Shown here one piece after another: positions 7,846 through 16,341 of a DNA stretch of 47,259 nucleotides (position 1 is the stretch's first letter; each line of letters starts with the position of its first letter). The position numbers and the translations under genes are program-made. The stretch is from contig CAMIKG010000039.1 of assembly GCA_946221915.1 (NCBI GenBank), positions 1 through 47,259 of the forward strand, given 5' to 3'. Origin of the DNA: an uncultured Erwinia sp. GTDB taxonomy: Bacteria > Pseudomonadota > Gammaproteobacteria > Enterobacterales > Enterobacteriaceae. Below the pieces are notes generated by a model, which was not told the origin of the DNA, did not search any database, and worked only from the letters and a program-made list of their open reading frames with translations.

Positions 7846-8946
7846 TTACAGCCCCACCTTCAGCAGCTTACCGTCACGCTCATCGGTCAGCACATAGAGA
7901 AAACCGTCCGGCCCCACGCGCACATCACGAATACGCTCGCCGCGATCCTGCAGCAGGCGCTGCTGCTCCACCACTTTCTCGCCATTCAGCGTCAGACGAA
8001 TCAGATTTTTTTCCTTTAACGCGCCGATAAACAGCGAGTTTTTCCACTGCGGGAAACGAGCGCTGTTATAGAACGCCATACCGCTGATGGCCGGGGAAAC
8101 TTTCCAGTAAAAAATCGGCTGTTCGGTGCCCGCCACTTCACCACCCTGTGACTCCGGCACTTTGCTGCCGCTGTAGTCCAGTCCCCAGGTCGCCAGCGGC
8201 CAGCCGTAGTTTTTTCCTTTAGCGATAATATTCACTTCATCGCCGCCGCGCGGACCATGTTCACTTTCCCAGATTTGCTGCGTCCACGGATTCAGCGCGA
8301 CGCCCTGCGGATTGCGCAAACCGTACGCCCAGATTTCGCCGCGTGCGTTGTTGCGTCCGACAAACGGGTTATCCGGCGGAATCGCGCCATCAGCCGTCAG
8401 GCGCACAATTTTGCCCTGTAACTTATCCAGTTCCTGCGCAGTGGCGCTGTTGAAGTTATCGCCAAACACGATATACAGATAACCGGTGCGATCAAACACC
8501 ATGCGGGTGCCAAGATTCGCGCCGGACGACAGCCCCTGCTGGCGCAGCACCACCCTGAAATCACGCAGCTGGCGGTTATCGTCACTCAGCACGCCATAAC
8601 CGACTACTGCACCAGCGCCCTCTTTCCCCTCTTCGGTATAACTCAGCCAGACGCGGCGACTGCTGGCAAAGTCCGGCGCCAGCACCACATCCAGTAAACC
8701 GCCCTGCCGCTGCGCCCAGACCTCCGGCACCCCGCTAATCGGTTGCGACAGACCGTCCTGCGCACTCCACAGGCGCAACTGGCCGGAACGTTCGGTGATT
8801 AACAGATGCTTTTCATCGGGCAGAAAAGCCAGCGACCAGGGGTGATCCAGTCCATCCAACAACTGTTCCACTTTCACCTGCGCCAGCGTCGCGCTGGAAA
8901 ACAGCAAAGAGGTCGTGACCAGCAGTGTCGATAACAGGCGTGACAT
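7846..8946 (-). CDS. yliI: PQQ-dependent soluble aldose sugar dehydrogenase YliI
   Basis: A 366-residue periplasmic six-bladed beta-propeller quinoprotein of the soluble glucose/sorbosone dehydrogenase family; E. coli YliI (Asd, 371 aa) oxidises aldoses with PQQ. A signal peptide of about 22 residues (MSRLLSTLLV..., ending TLA) precedes VKVEQLLDGLDHPWSLAFLPD. Typical blocks are RLTADGAIPPDNPF, YGLRNPQGVALNP and SEHGPRGGDEVN. The start at 8946 was chosen over an in-frame longer reading because CAGGAGAAACCT precedes it and the signal peptide then starts at residue 1. Whether the cell makes PQQ cannot be seen here. Confidence 0.9.
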   Translation of the reverse strand: MSRLLSTLLVTTSLLFSSATLAQVKVEQLLDGLDHPWSLAFLPDEKHLLITERSGQLRLWSAQDGLSQPISGVPEVWAQRQGGLLDVVLAPDFASSRRVWLSYTEEGKEGAGAVVGYGVLSDDNRQLRDFRVVLRQQGLSSGANLGTRMVFDRTGYLYIVFGDNFNSATAQELDKLQGKIVRLTADGAIPPDNPFVGRNNARGEIWAYGLRNPQGVALNPWTQQIWESEHGPRGGDEVNIIAKGKNYGWPLATWGLDYSGSKVPESQGGEVAGTEQPIFYWKVSPAISGMAFYNSARFPQWKNSLFIGALKEKNLIRLTLNGEKVVEQQRLLQDRGERIRDVRVGPDGFLYVLTDERDGKLLKVGL

Positions 8947-9143
8947 AGGTTTCTCCTGAAAATATGGGCAGTTATAAACGTAGCCCCGGCTGGCCTGCGA
9001 GGATGACATCTTTACAAAAAATTAATTAACGGGCGGGAATCGTATGAGCTAAGAGTGCGGATGCGCTTGTCCATCAAAGGGGGAAAGCTGACGGGGAGAA
9101 AACAGGCGGCGGAGAGACGAAGGCATTTTCATCCCCATCGTAA

Positions 9144-9169
9144 CCTCCCCCCACGTCAGCGGGGGAAGG
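9144..9169. repeat. C-rich/G-rich hairpin, copy 1
   Basis: CCTCCCCCC (9144-9152) faces GGGGGAAGG (9161-9169), an imperfect stem in the 285-bp gap between yliI and the isomerase gene. It resembles the hairpins at 38749-38773 and 47178-47202. Confidence 0.5.
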
Positions 9170-9231
9170 CACCGTTCACATTCGTGTGGCGATGATTGCT
9201 GTTAACTGACAGCTGCATCATGCCTTTTCAT

Positions 9232-10224
9232 TTACGGCTCAATAGAACTCAGCAGCGCATTCTGCACCAGCTTCTGCGCTTTCAGCGGGTTTTGCTCCGC
9301 CTGTGCCTGCTGCAGCGCGGCAATATCCAGCTTATCCAGCGCGCGATAGATATGCTTCAGGAAACGAATAGACAAGTTTGCTGCTTCTACGTGATCTTCA
9401 CGGAACGGGAACTGATCCAGCTGCCAGACACCATCCCAGTTGTTGATTTTCAGCACATAGAAGAACTCGAAGATCTCCGTCATATGCACGGTGCCGACCA
9501 CCAGGTCATCATCCCAGCCGCGCAGGTTGTCGTTGACGTCCATACCGAACAGACGGCCGCGGTCGATAATCAGCTGGGCAGAGTCCGCTGGCGATTCACC
9601 GGCAAACAGCGCGTGACCAAAGTCGAGCAGGATACCGACATTATCCAGACCAATATCCTCAATACCCAGCAGGCTGCGCGCCGCGGAATCCCAGGTCATT
9701 TTTACCCGTGGCTCACGCGGTTTGTACTCGATGGCGAACTTCACATCCGGGTTTGCGCCTGCCAGTTCACGCATGCCATCCACCGCCAGTTTCCATAAGT
9801 TCTTATGGTCGACCTGGAATGGATAGTCCCAGCCATCCTGGCCTGGCCATACTTTGACGTAGTTAGCGCCCAGCTCACGCACCACGCTGGCGGCCTCATG
9901 CATCAGCTCAAAAGCCTGTTTACGCACCGCGGGATCGGGGTTGGTAAATGCACCGCGCGAGAATTTACGCAGATAGATTTCCGGCGTCACACCAATCGCT
10001 TTCAAACCAGCCGCAGCCAGCGCCTCTTTTACCTGCGCGACGGTGACACCTTCAGTAAAAGGGTATGGCACATCAACATAAGAGAGATCGTCTACCGTGC
10101 CAGCCAGTTTGATCTGCTCCAGCGTGCTTAACGCCGGTCCGTAGCCATCCACTGCGTAGCGGTCAATATAGTTGGCGAAGTGCCATAAACCGGCGCCGAA
10201 TTTTGGGTATTTGTAGTCAGTCAT
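9232..10224 (-). CDS. TIM-barrel sugar isomerase/epimerase
   Basis: A 330-residue cytoplasmic protein of the xylose-isomerase-like TIM-barrel family (sugar phosphate isomerase/epimerase, AP endonuclease family 2 fold). Likely metal ligands sit in FAIEYKPRE (~180-188), LLDFGHALF (~217-225, Asp and His), GMDVND (~248-253) and QFPFRED (~294-300). Barrel-strand starts such as AIGVTPE and NYVKVWPG are also visible. The substrate cannot be deduced: no kinase, transporter or dehydrogenase of a sugar pathway adjoins it. The start at 10224 follows GGAGAATATCTGAC. A perfect 14-bp palindrome lies 55 bp upstream. The gene is absent from this position in E. coli, so it may be acquired. Confidence 0.75.
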   Translation of the reverse strand: MTDYKYPKFGAGLWHFANYIDRYAVDGYGPALSTLEQIKLAGTVDDLSYVDVPYPFTEGVTVAQVKEALAAAGLKAIGVTPEIYLRKFSRGAFTNPDPAVRKQAFELMHEAASVVRELGANYVKVWPGQDGWDYPFQVDHKNLWKLAVDGMRELAGANPDVKFAIEYKPREPRVKMTWDSAARSLLGIEDIGLDNVGILLDFGHALFAGESPADSAQLIIDRGRLFGMDVNDNLRGWDDDLVVGTVHMTEIFEFFYVLKINNWDGVWQLDQFPFREDHVEAANLSIRFLKHIYRALDKLDIAALQQAQAEQNPLKAQKLVQNALLSSIEP

Positions 10225-10278
10225 TGTCAGATATTCTCCAGATCAGCCTGTTAACACAAAACCATGGATTTACTTTTT

Positions 10279-10292
10279 TGAATATATATTCA
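10279..10292. promoter_or_regulatory. Perfect palindrome, putative operator
   Basis: TGAATATATATTCA is a perfect 14-bp palindrome 55 bp upstream of the isomerase start, within an AT-rich promoter-like stretch. No regulator gene adjoins. Confidence 0.4.
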
Positions 10293-10413
10293 CACTAGAT
10301 TATTTATTCATTGACTATGACCCAATTTCTCCCCGGCATCCATCGCAGGTTGAGGGAAAGGTGACTACTATCACATAATTTCCAGCGTAACTATCTGGTG
10401 ACAGGGAGGGGAA

Positions 10414-10773
10414 ATGATTCAGTGCAAACGCGTCTATGAGCAGGCGGAAAAAAGCGATGGTAAACGTATTCTGGTCGACAGACTGTGGCCGCGCGGCATT
10501 AAAAAAACCGATTTGCAGTACGATGAGTGGTGCAAGGCCATTGCGCCTTCAGCAGATTTGCGCAAAGCGTTCCATGCTGAGACGATTGATTTCGCCAGCT
10601 TTAAAAAACAGTACAGAGAGGAACTCAGCCACGCCAGAGAGGATATTCAGCGTCTGGCGCAGCTGAGTGAGAAACACACGCTCACCTTGCTGTACGCGGC
10701 AAAAGATACTGAGCGGAATCATGCGCGGGTGCTGGCGGAGTACCTGCGCAACTATAGCGATGAAACAGGCTGA
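10414..10773 (+). CDS. yeaO: DUF488 family protein YeaO
   Basis: A 119-residue cytoplasmic protein of the DUF488 family, close to E. coli YeaO (115 aa). The hallmark DRLWPRGIKK lies at about residues 23-32, followed by EWCKAIAPS and the C-terminal LTLLYAAKDTERNHA. Its biochemical role is unknown. The start is well supported by CAGGGAGGGGAA upstream. It is a single gene, ending convergently with the aromatic permease gene across a strong hairpin. Confidence 0.87.
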   Translation: MIQCKRVYEQAEKSDGKRILVDRLWPRGIKKTDLQYDEWCKAIAPSADLRKAFHAETIDFASFKKQYREELSHAREDIQRLAQLSEKHTLTLLYAAKDTERNHARVLAEYLRNYSDETG

Positions 10774-10785
10774 CAACTCACCGCT

Positions 10786-10810
10786 GATGCGCGGCCTGGC
10801 GCCGCGCATC
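10786..10810. terminator. Bidirectional hairpin, yeaO/permease
   Basis: GATGCGCGGC (10786-10795) pairs perfectly with GCCGCGCATC (10801-10810) around CTGGC, between convergent genes. It lacks a T-run. Confidence 0.65.
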
Positions 10811-10837
10811 GCAACATTCACTCAGCGTACTGAATGC

Positions 10838-12058
10838 TTAGCCGCGGATGGCAATCACCATCATCGTGACAAAAGTGATCACGCCAAACAGCAGAACCAG
10901 TATCAGCGCGGCACTGTTGCAGGGCACGCGGTAGCCACCTTGCGGCATGGTTTTGCGCGCTTTAAGCACCAGCAGCGGTGGCAACAATACGCTCCAGATG
11001 GTCAGGGCAATACCGGCATAGGCCATCGCCGGAATAAAGCCGTCCGGGAACAGCGCACACAGGATGGCGGGCGGCGCATAGGTAATCAGCACCGCCAGAC
11101 CACGCGATTTGCCATCTTTGCCCAGCCGCAGCAGGTCCTTGATGTAATCTGACAGTCCTGCCGTCGCCGACAGTAGCGAGGCCGTCACCGCAAAGTTGGC
11201 GAAAATCAGAATAATAATTTTGATATACAGCGCATCGGCATCGTTGCGGAACGCCTGCAGGAACGCGCCAATATTGCCGCCGTTCGCCATCACGTCCTGA
11301 ATCGCCTGTTTGCTGAGAATACCCATGGTGATGACCAGCCAGAACACGTAAATCAGCAGTGACAGCGCCACGCCCCAGCACAATGCCTTAACGATTTTTT
11401 CCGCATGGCTGCGGTGATAGAGCTTGACCAGCGTCGGCACCGTACCGTGAAATCCGAACGAAATAATGCAGAATGGCAGAATGAAAAACAGCTCAGAGAA
11501 GTGCGTGGCAGGCGGTGTGTAGCCTAACTTTTCCATCGTCACATGCGGCAGCACGCCAGTAAAAGTGGCGAAAAAAGCGGTAAATTTTCCGGCAACCAGG
11601 AAAGAGACCACGCGCCCGAGCAGGATGCCGCCCTTCCACGCAATCGCCGCCACCACCAGTACAATGGCTAAAATGGCATATCTGCCGGGCGAAAAACCGG
11701 TCACAAACTGCACCACGTCCGACAGCGCGGAAGAAGCACCGGAGATATAGGCATAAGTGATCAGGTACAGCACAAAAGTCAGACTGATGCCAATCACCAC
11801 GCTGACGCCAGGTCCGAGTAACTGTTTAGTGAAGGTGTGAAAACTGGTGCCAGAGGGAAACTTGAGATTCACTTCCACCAGCATCAGGCCAGTGAGCAGC
11901 ATCAGCAGCGCAGAACCGAGCAGGATCAGACAGCCTTTAACAAACCAGACATTTTCCAGCGCAACCGGGAGAGAGAACATACCACCGCCAACGGTGGTGG
12001 CGATGATTAACGCAATGCCATACACCACGCCGACATTTTTTTCTTTTTTTTCGTCCAT
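10838..12058 (-). CDS. Aromatic amino acid permease (Mtr/TnaB-like, HAAAP)
   Basis: A 406-residue inner-membrane permease of the hydroxy/aromatic amino acid family with about eleven helices, predicted to import tryptophan or tyrosine with protons. Family marks are ATTVGGGMFSLPV near residues 21-33, LYLITYAYISGASS near 95-108, FGFHGTVPTLVK near 200 and the late FPDGFIPAMAYAGIALTIW. The sequence looks closer to Mtr/TnaB than to TyrP, but the substrate is not proven. The start was placed at 12058 (MDEKKEKNVG), since AGAAGG precedes it; an in-frame upstream start would lie before a terminator T-run. A perfect intrinsic terminator ends 20 nt before this start. Confidence 0.82.
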   Translation of the reverse strand: MDEKKEKNVGVVYGIALIIATTVGGGMFSLPVALENVWFVKGCLILLGSALLMLLTGLMLVEVNLKFPSGTSFHTFTKQLLGPGVSVVIGISLTFVLYLITYAYISGASSALSDVVQFVTGFSPGRYAILAIVLVVAAIAWKGGILLGRVVSFLVAGKFTAFFATFTGVLPHVTMEKLGYTPPATHFSELFFILPFCIISFGFHGTVPTLVKLYHRSHAEKIVKALCWGVALSLLIYVFWLVITMGILSKQAIQDVMANGGNIGAFLQAFRNDADALYIKIIILIFANFAVTASLLSATAGLSDYIKDLLRLGKDGKSRGLAVLITYAPPAILCALFPDGFIPAMAYAGIALTIWSVLLPPLLVLKARKTMPQGGYRVPCNSAALILVLLFGVITFVTMMVIAIRG

Positions 12059-12077
12059 AACCTTCTGCCACAGAAAT

Positions 12078-12105
12078 AAAAAAACCCGCATAAAAATTAT
12101 GCGGG
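12078..12105 (-). terminator. Intrinsic terminator in the permease 5' leader
   Basis: Read leftwards, CCCGCATAA-TTT-TTATGCGGG is a perfect 9-bp stem (12085-12105) followed by seven Ts (12078-12084). Only 19 bases separate the T-run from the permease ATG, too few for a promoter, so transcripts of the permease probably cross it. It could also end the upstream DUF4385 transcript. A small hairpin CTGTA-CAA-TACAG directly precedes it. Confidence 0.85.
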
Positions 12106-12242
12106 CTGTATTGTACAGGCTAACTCACTGCATACAATGCCATTTTAAAACTGGCGTAAATTGCTTAAGGTGCACCCGCAGGTGCATAACAGAACACAAT
12201 TGAGCAGAAAGATAACGCTTGCCGTTTTATTGACACCGCCGT

Positions 12243-12692
12243 TCAGCCATAAGCAGCCTGATGTTTTTTCTTGCGCGCCAGATAATCTTCATCCTGACGA
12301 ATCTTATCCCAGCAGGCTTTGAAAATGGCGGCCGCAGCGGCTTTCTCTTCATTCAGCTGGTAAGGCAGTAACTGGCGGTTATCATCATATTTGCGGCCGC
12401 CTTTATGGTTGGCGTAGCGTCGGGCACGGGTGTAGCCCATCTGAATAAACTTACGCGCCATATCCATACCGACAAAGTCATCCTGTTCCCGATAGGCTTC
12501 AAAGAGCGTCATGATTTTTTTCGCGGAAACGTCAGCAATGGCAGGCGTTTTAAAACGCCAGTGCGGCAGAATTTCACTTTTATAAGGTTCAACCATCAGC
12601 ACGCCCTGCTCACCGCGGCCAACCTGATAACGTTCGGGGTGCTGACGAAAGTCGATCTGTTTAAAATCCTGCTGGTAATCAAATTCCTTCAC
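12243..12692 (-). CDS. DUF4385 family protein
   Basis: A 149-residue soluble, strongly basic protein matching the DUF4385 family, whose function is unknown. It opens MKEFDYQQDFKQIDFRQHPE and carries the block KFIQMGYTRARRYANHKGGRKY at about residues 86-107, with a lysine-rich C-terminus. No catalytic motif is evident. The upstream region reads GTGAGGTCTGGCC, giving a moderate ribosome site. It lies upstream of the permease gene on the same strand, 184 bp away, and downstream of gsiD. It may share a transcript with the permease through the terminator between them, but this cannot be decided. Confidence 0.7.
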   Translation of the reverse strand: MKEFDYQQDFKQIDFRQHPERYQVGRGEQGVLMVEPYKSEILPHWRFKTPAIADVSAKKIMTLFEAYREQDDFVGMDMARKFIQMGYTRARRYANHKGGRKYDDNRQLLPYQLNEEKAAAAAIFKACWDKIRQDEDYLARKKKHQAAYG

Positions 12693-12741
12693 GGCCAGAC
12701 CTCACGGGAAAACAGTAAGCCTGGCACATAAATGGCGTCAC

Positions 12742-12772
12742 GCGCTGACGCAGCGTTGCGCTACGCCAGCGC
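12742..12772 (-). terminator. Hairpin downstream of gsiD
   Basis: GCGCTG (12742-12747) to CAGCGC (12767-12772) bound a long imperfect stem with further pairing inside (GCAGCG/CGCTAC). It starts eight bases past the gsiD stop codon and is the likely end of the iaaA-gsiABCD transcript. Confidence 0.6.
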
Positions 12773-12779
12773 GGATACG

Positions 12780-13685
12780 TCAGGTTTTCAGTTTCGGATC
12801 GAGCGCATCACGCAAGCCATCGCCCAGCAGGTTGAACGCCAGCACGGTCAGAAAGATCGCCAGGCTGGGGAAAATCGCTACGTGCGGCGCCATCACCATA
12901 TCTGCGCGCGCTTCATTCAGCATCGCGCCCCACTCCGGCGTCGGCGGCTGTGCGCCCAGCCCAAGGAATGACAGGCTGGCAGCAGAAATAATCGAAGTGC
13001 CAATACGCATGGTGAAATAGACCACAATCGACGATACCGTGCCCGGCAAAACATGACGCCAGATAATGGTCATATCCGACGCGCCGATACTGCGCGCCGA
13101 TTCAATATAGGTCTGATGTTTCAGCACCAGCGTATTGCCGCGCACCAGCCGGGCAAAAGCGGGAATACTAAAAATCGCCACCGCAATAATCACATTCGAC
13201 ATGCCGCTGCCCATAATCGCCACCACCGCAATCGCCAGCAGTATGCCGGGAAAGGCGAACAGCACGTCGCAGAGTCGCATAATCAGCCGATCCCACCAGC
13301 CCTCATAATACCCCGCCAGCAGGCCCAGCACGGTGCCGATCGCCGCGCCAATAGCCACCGAAAACAGCCCGGCTACCAGAGATAAGCGCGCGCCGAGCAG
13401 AACACGGCTAAAGATATCGCGCCCCAGCGAATCGACGCCCAGCCAGTGCAGTGCCGATGGCCCTTCATTCAGCCGGTCATAATCGAAATAGTTTTCCGCA
13501 TCAAACGGCGCAATCCACGGCGCCAGAAACGCCACCACCACCAGCAGCAAAACAAACAGCCCGGCAATCATCGCCACATGCTGACGGCGAAACTTACGCC
13601 AGAACTCACGCCACGGCGTGCGCACCTGATTTGCCGGTATCGTCGGCATCGCCTTTAGCGCCGCGTCACGTCGCCAGTTTTTCAT
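12780..13685 (-). CDS. gsiD: Glutathione ABC transporter permease GsiD
   Basis: A 301-residue inner-membrane permease of the Dpp/Opp family (E. coli GsiD 303) that pairs with GsiC to form the channel for glutathione import. Near-identical blocks to E. coli include QVRTPWREFWRKFRRQH near the N-terminus, DAENYFDYDRLNEGPSALHWLGVDSLGRD, and the EAA-type ATPase contact loop ESARSIGASDMTIIWRHVLPG (~194-214). About six helices are visible. The start at 13685 follows AAAGGACAAGCA. It is the last gene of the operon, 51 bp after gsiC. Confidence 0.93.
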   Translation of the reverse strand: MKNWRRDAALKAMPTIPANQVRTPWREFWRKFRRQHVAMIAGLFVLLLVVVAFLAPWIAPFDAENYFDYDRLNEGPSALHWLGVDSLGRDIFSRVLLGARLSLVAGLFSVAIGAAIGTVLGLLAGYYEGWWDRLIMRLCDVLFAFPGILLAIAVVAIMGSGMSNVIIAVAIFSIPAFARLVRGNTLVLKHQTYIESARSIGASDMTIIWRHVLPGTVSSIVVYFTMRIGTSIISAASLSFLGLGAQPPTPEWGAMLNEARADMVMAPHVAIFPSLAIFLTVLAFNLLGDGLRDALDPKLKT

Positions 13686-13736
13686 TGCTTGTCCTTTTTA
13701 AAACGGCTGCAAACGTAAAGCACGTTGCCCTGTCTG

Positions 13737-14657
13737 TCATTTGTAGCGAATCGCCGGATTGATGGCGGCATACAGCATATCGACCATCAGATTGATCAGA
13801 ATAAACTCCAGTGAAAACAGCAGCACTTCCGCCTGAATCACCGGATAGTCACGCATTTCCACCGCATCCACCAGCAGGCGTCCCATACCGGGCCAGTTAA
13901 ACACCACCTCGACCACAATCGAACCGCCCAGCAAAAAACCGAACTGCAGGCCCATCATAGTGACCACCGGGATCATCGCATTACGCAACCCGTGTTTCAC
14001 CACCACCAGCGTTTCGCGCACCCCTTTGGCGCGCGCGGTACGCATATAATCTTCCTGCATCACCTCAACAAAGGAGGCGCGGGTAAAGCGCGCCATCACC
14101 GCCGCCACTGCAGCGCCCAGCGTGATGGAGGGCAGGATGTAGTGTTGCCAGGTGTCTGCACCAACGGTCGGCAGCCAGCCCAGCTCGACGGAAAACACCT
14201 GAATCAGCAGCATGCCCAGCGCAAACGCCGGGAAGGAAATGCCGGACACCGCCAGCGTCATCCCCAGCCGATCCGGCCAGCGATTGCGCCATACCGCTGA
14301 CACCACGCCAATCGCCATACCGAAAATCACTGACCACACCATGCTGCTCAGCGTCAGCCACAGGGTCGGCAGAAAGCGGGCGGCAATCTCTTCGGCGACC
14401 GGCCGCTTCGACACCATCGAATAACCAAAATCGCCCTGCAACACATTCAGCATATAGTTCCAGAACTGCTGCGGCAGCGGCAGATCCAGTCCCAGCTGCT
14501 GGCGCACCAGCGCCACCACTTCCGCGTCGGCATCGCGTCCGGCGATCAACCGCGCCGGGTCGCCCGGCAGCAGGTGGACAAACAGAAACACCAATACCGC
14601 CACGATCAGCAGCGTCGGGATCAGGCCCAGTAAGCGTTTAATAAAGTAATTCAGCAT
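13737..14657 (-). CDS. gsiC: Glutathione ABC transporter permease GsiC
   Basis: A 306-residue permease, the same length as E. coli GsiC. It begins MLNYFIKRLLGLIPTLLIVAVLVF, typical of OppB/DppB-type subunits, and carries HLLPGDPARLIAG. The EAA loop reads YMRTARAKGVRETLVVVKHGLRNA (~221-244), where the GsiA ATPase binds. Six transmembrane helices are expected. It lies 53 bp downstream of gsiB, and the gap is almost filled by a perfect 13-bp hairpin that may hold down permease expression relative to the binding protein. Confidence 0.93.
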   Translation of the reverse strand: MLNYFIKRLLGLIPTLLIVAVLVFLFVHLLPGDPARLIAGRDADAEVVALVRQQLGLDLPLPQQFWNYMLNVLQGDFGYSMVSKRPVAEEIAARFLPTLWLTLSSMVWSVIFGMAIGVVSAVWRNRWPDRLGMTLAVSGISFPAFALGMLLIQVFSVELGWLPTVGADTWQHYILPSITLGAAVAAVMARFTRASFVEVMQEDYMRTARAKGVRETLVVVKHGLRNAMIPVVTMMGLQFGFLLGGSIVVEVVFNWPGMGRLLVDAVEMRDYPVIQAEVLLFSLEFILINLMVDMLYAAINPAIRYK

Positions 14658-14674
14658 GCCTTATCCTGTGCGTC

Positions 14675-14705
14675 GCCGCGCCAGCCGTTCCCCGGCTGGC
14701 GCGGC
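14675..14705 (-). other. Intercistronic hairpin gsiB-gsiC
   Basis: GCCGCGCCAGCCG (14675-14687) pairs perfectly with CGGCTGGCGCGGC (14693-14705) around a 5-nt loop. It starts six bases after the gsiB stop. There is no T-run in the direction of transcription, so it more likely protects the gsiB mRNA end than terminates. Confidence 0.7.
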
Positions 14706-14710
14706 CGCGA

Positions 14711-16249
14711 TTACTTCAGATCCGCGTCTTCAAAGTTAAACGACGTATCCGGCATCATATAGAAACCGGTGAGTGATTTACTGTTAGCAGACACCAGTTT
14801 CTCCACCACCAGCGGCGCCCATGGATGCTCGTTCCAGATACGATCCTGAGCATCTTTATACAGGCGTTCTTTTTCCGCGCGATCGGTGGTTTTCAGCGCG
14901 TCCGCCAGGTCCTTATCAACCTGTGGATTGCTGTAAAACGCGGTGTTGAAGATCGCTGGCGGCCAGGACGCGGTCGCGAACAGCGGCGTCAGCGCCCAGT
15001 CGGCTTCGCCGGTGGAGGCCGACCAGCCGGTGTAGAACATGCGCACACCGCTCTCTTTCTGCCCTTTGCCTTCCACCTCTGCCGCACGCTGACCGGCATC
15101 CATCGCGGTGACCGTCACCTTGATGCCCACCTGCGCCAGCTGCTGCTGGGTGAACTGCAGCACTTTCTGCGCGGTGCTGTGATTATGCGATGACCACAGC
15201 GTGGTAGAGAAACCGTTCGGGTAACCCGCTTCTTTCAGCAACTCACGCGCCTTCGCCGGATCGTAAGCGATAGCCGGATAGGTCTGCGCAAAGTCGATTG
15301 CTGGCGGCACAATGCCGGTCGCTGGCGTGGCGTAACCGCTGAAGGCCACTTTCGCCAGCGCCTGACGGTTGATCGCATAGTTAATTGCTTCACGCACTTT
15401 CGGGTTATCGAATGGCTTTTGCGTCACGTTAAAGCTGATATAGCGCTGCATAATCGACGGCGAGGTCACCAGATCCAGCTTGCTGTTCTTCTCCAGCAGC
15501 TTCGCCTGCTCAAACGGGATCGGGAACGCAAAGTTGGCTTCACCGGTCTGCATCATCGCCGCACGAGTGTTGTTATCCACCACCGGACGCCAGGTGATGC
15601 TGTCCAGTTTCGGATAGCCCTGTTTCCAGTAACCGCCCCACTTTTTCACCTTCACAAAGTCGGTCTGGTTCCAGGTTACAAATTCATACGGGCCGGTGCC
15701 TACCGGGTGGAAGCCGATATCCTTGCCATATTTTTTCAGCGCCGCTGGCGAGATCATCGCCGCGGCCGGATGCGCCAGAATATTGATAAACGCCGAGAAT
15801 GGCTGCTTCAGGGTGATTTTCACCGTGGTGGCATCCACCGCTTCCGTGCTGGCGATATTTTTAAACAGGTTATAACGCTTCAGATGGCTGTCGGGATTGC
15901 TGGCGCGGTCAAAGTTGGCCTTCACCGCTTCGGCATTGAAGTCGCTGCCGTCCTGGAATTTCACGCCCGGGCGCAGCTTAATGGTGTAGGTTAAGCCATC
16001 GTCACTGACCTCATAGCTCTCCGCCAGCACATTGGTCAGTTTCATATCCTTATCGAAGCCCAGCAGTCCCTGGTAAAAGGACTTCGCCACCGTCTGCGAC
16101 AGCGTATCATTGGCATCGTAGGGATCGAGGGTGGTGAAATTCGAGGCCACGGCAATCACCGCATCTTTTGCCGCCCAGGCAGGAAGCGCGGCGAAACCCG
16201 CGACCAATCCGGCGGTTACCAGCCACTTACGTGTATGTGGAATCGTCAT
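14711..16249 (-). CDS. gsiB: Glutathione-binding periplasmic protein GsiB
   Basis: A 512-residue solute-binding protein of SBP family 5, the same length as E. coli GsiB. The signal peptide (about 1-26, ending AWA) is followed by AKDAVIAVASNFTTLDPYDANDTLSQTVAKSFYQG. Later blocks such as SPSIMQRYISFNVTQKPFDNPKVREAINYAINR and MFYTGWSASTGEADWAL match the family closely. It captures glutathione in the periplasm and passes it to GsiCD. The start at 16249 follows AGGAGAAACAGCAAG. A 92-bp gap separates it from gsiA. Confidence 0.93.
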   Translation of the reverse strand: MTIPHTRKWLVTAGLVAGFAALPAWAAKDAVIAVASNFTTLDPYDANDTLSQTVAKSFYQGLLGFDKDMKLTNVLAESYEVSDDGLTYTIKLRPGVKFQDGSDFNAEAVKANFDRASNPDSHLKRYNLFKNIASTEAVDATTVKITLKQPFSAFINILAHPAAAMISPAALKKYGKDIGFHPVGTGPYEFVTWNQTDFVKVKKWGGYWKQGYPKLDSITWRPVVDNNTRAAMMQTGEANFAFPIPFEQAKLLEKNSKLDLVTSPSIMQRYISFNVTQKPFDNPKVREAINYAINRQALAKVAFSGYATPATGIVPPAIDFAQTYPAIAYDPAKARELLKEAGYPNGFSTTLWSSHNHSTAQKVLQFTQQQLAQVGIKVTVTAMDAGQRAAEVEGKGQKESGVRMFYTGWSASTGEADWALTPLFATASWPPAIFNTAFYSNPQVDKDLADALKTTDRAEKERLYKDAQDRIWNEHPWAPLVVEKLVSANSKSLTGFYMMPDTSFNFEDADLK

Positions 16250-16341
16250 CTTGCTGTTTCTCCTGTCATCCCTTGATAGGGTCTCTGCCCGTCATCGCTC
16301 CGGTTGCCGTAACCCGAATCATTCAGGGCAATGCAATAACG

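Noticed and set aside
12116..12200. TnaC-like leader peptide for the permease
   Set aside because: A Trp-containing 20-codon frame exists, but it lacks a ribosome site and the Trp-Pro-stop layout of TnaC, so I mention it only within the attenuation finding.
15419..15994. Long forward frame opposite gsiB
   Set aside because: Low-complexity basic product, no ribosome site, and complete overlap with a well-conserved binding protein gene.
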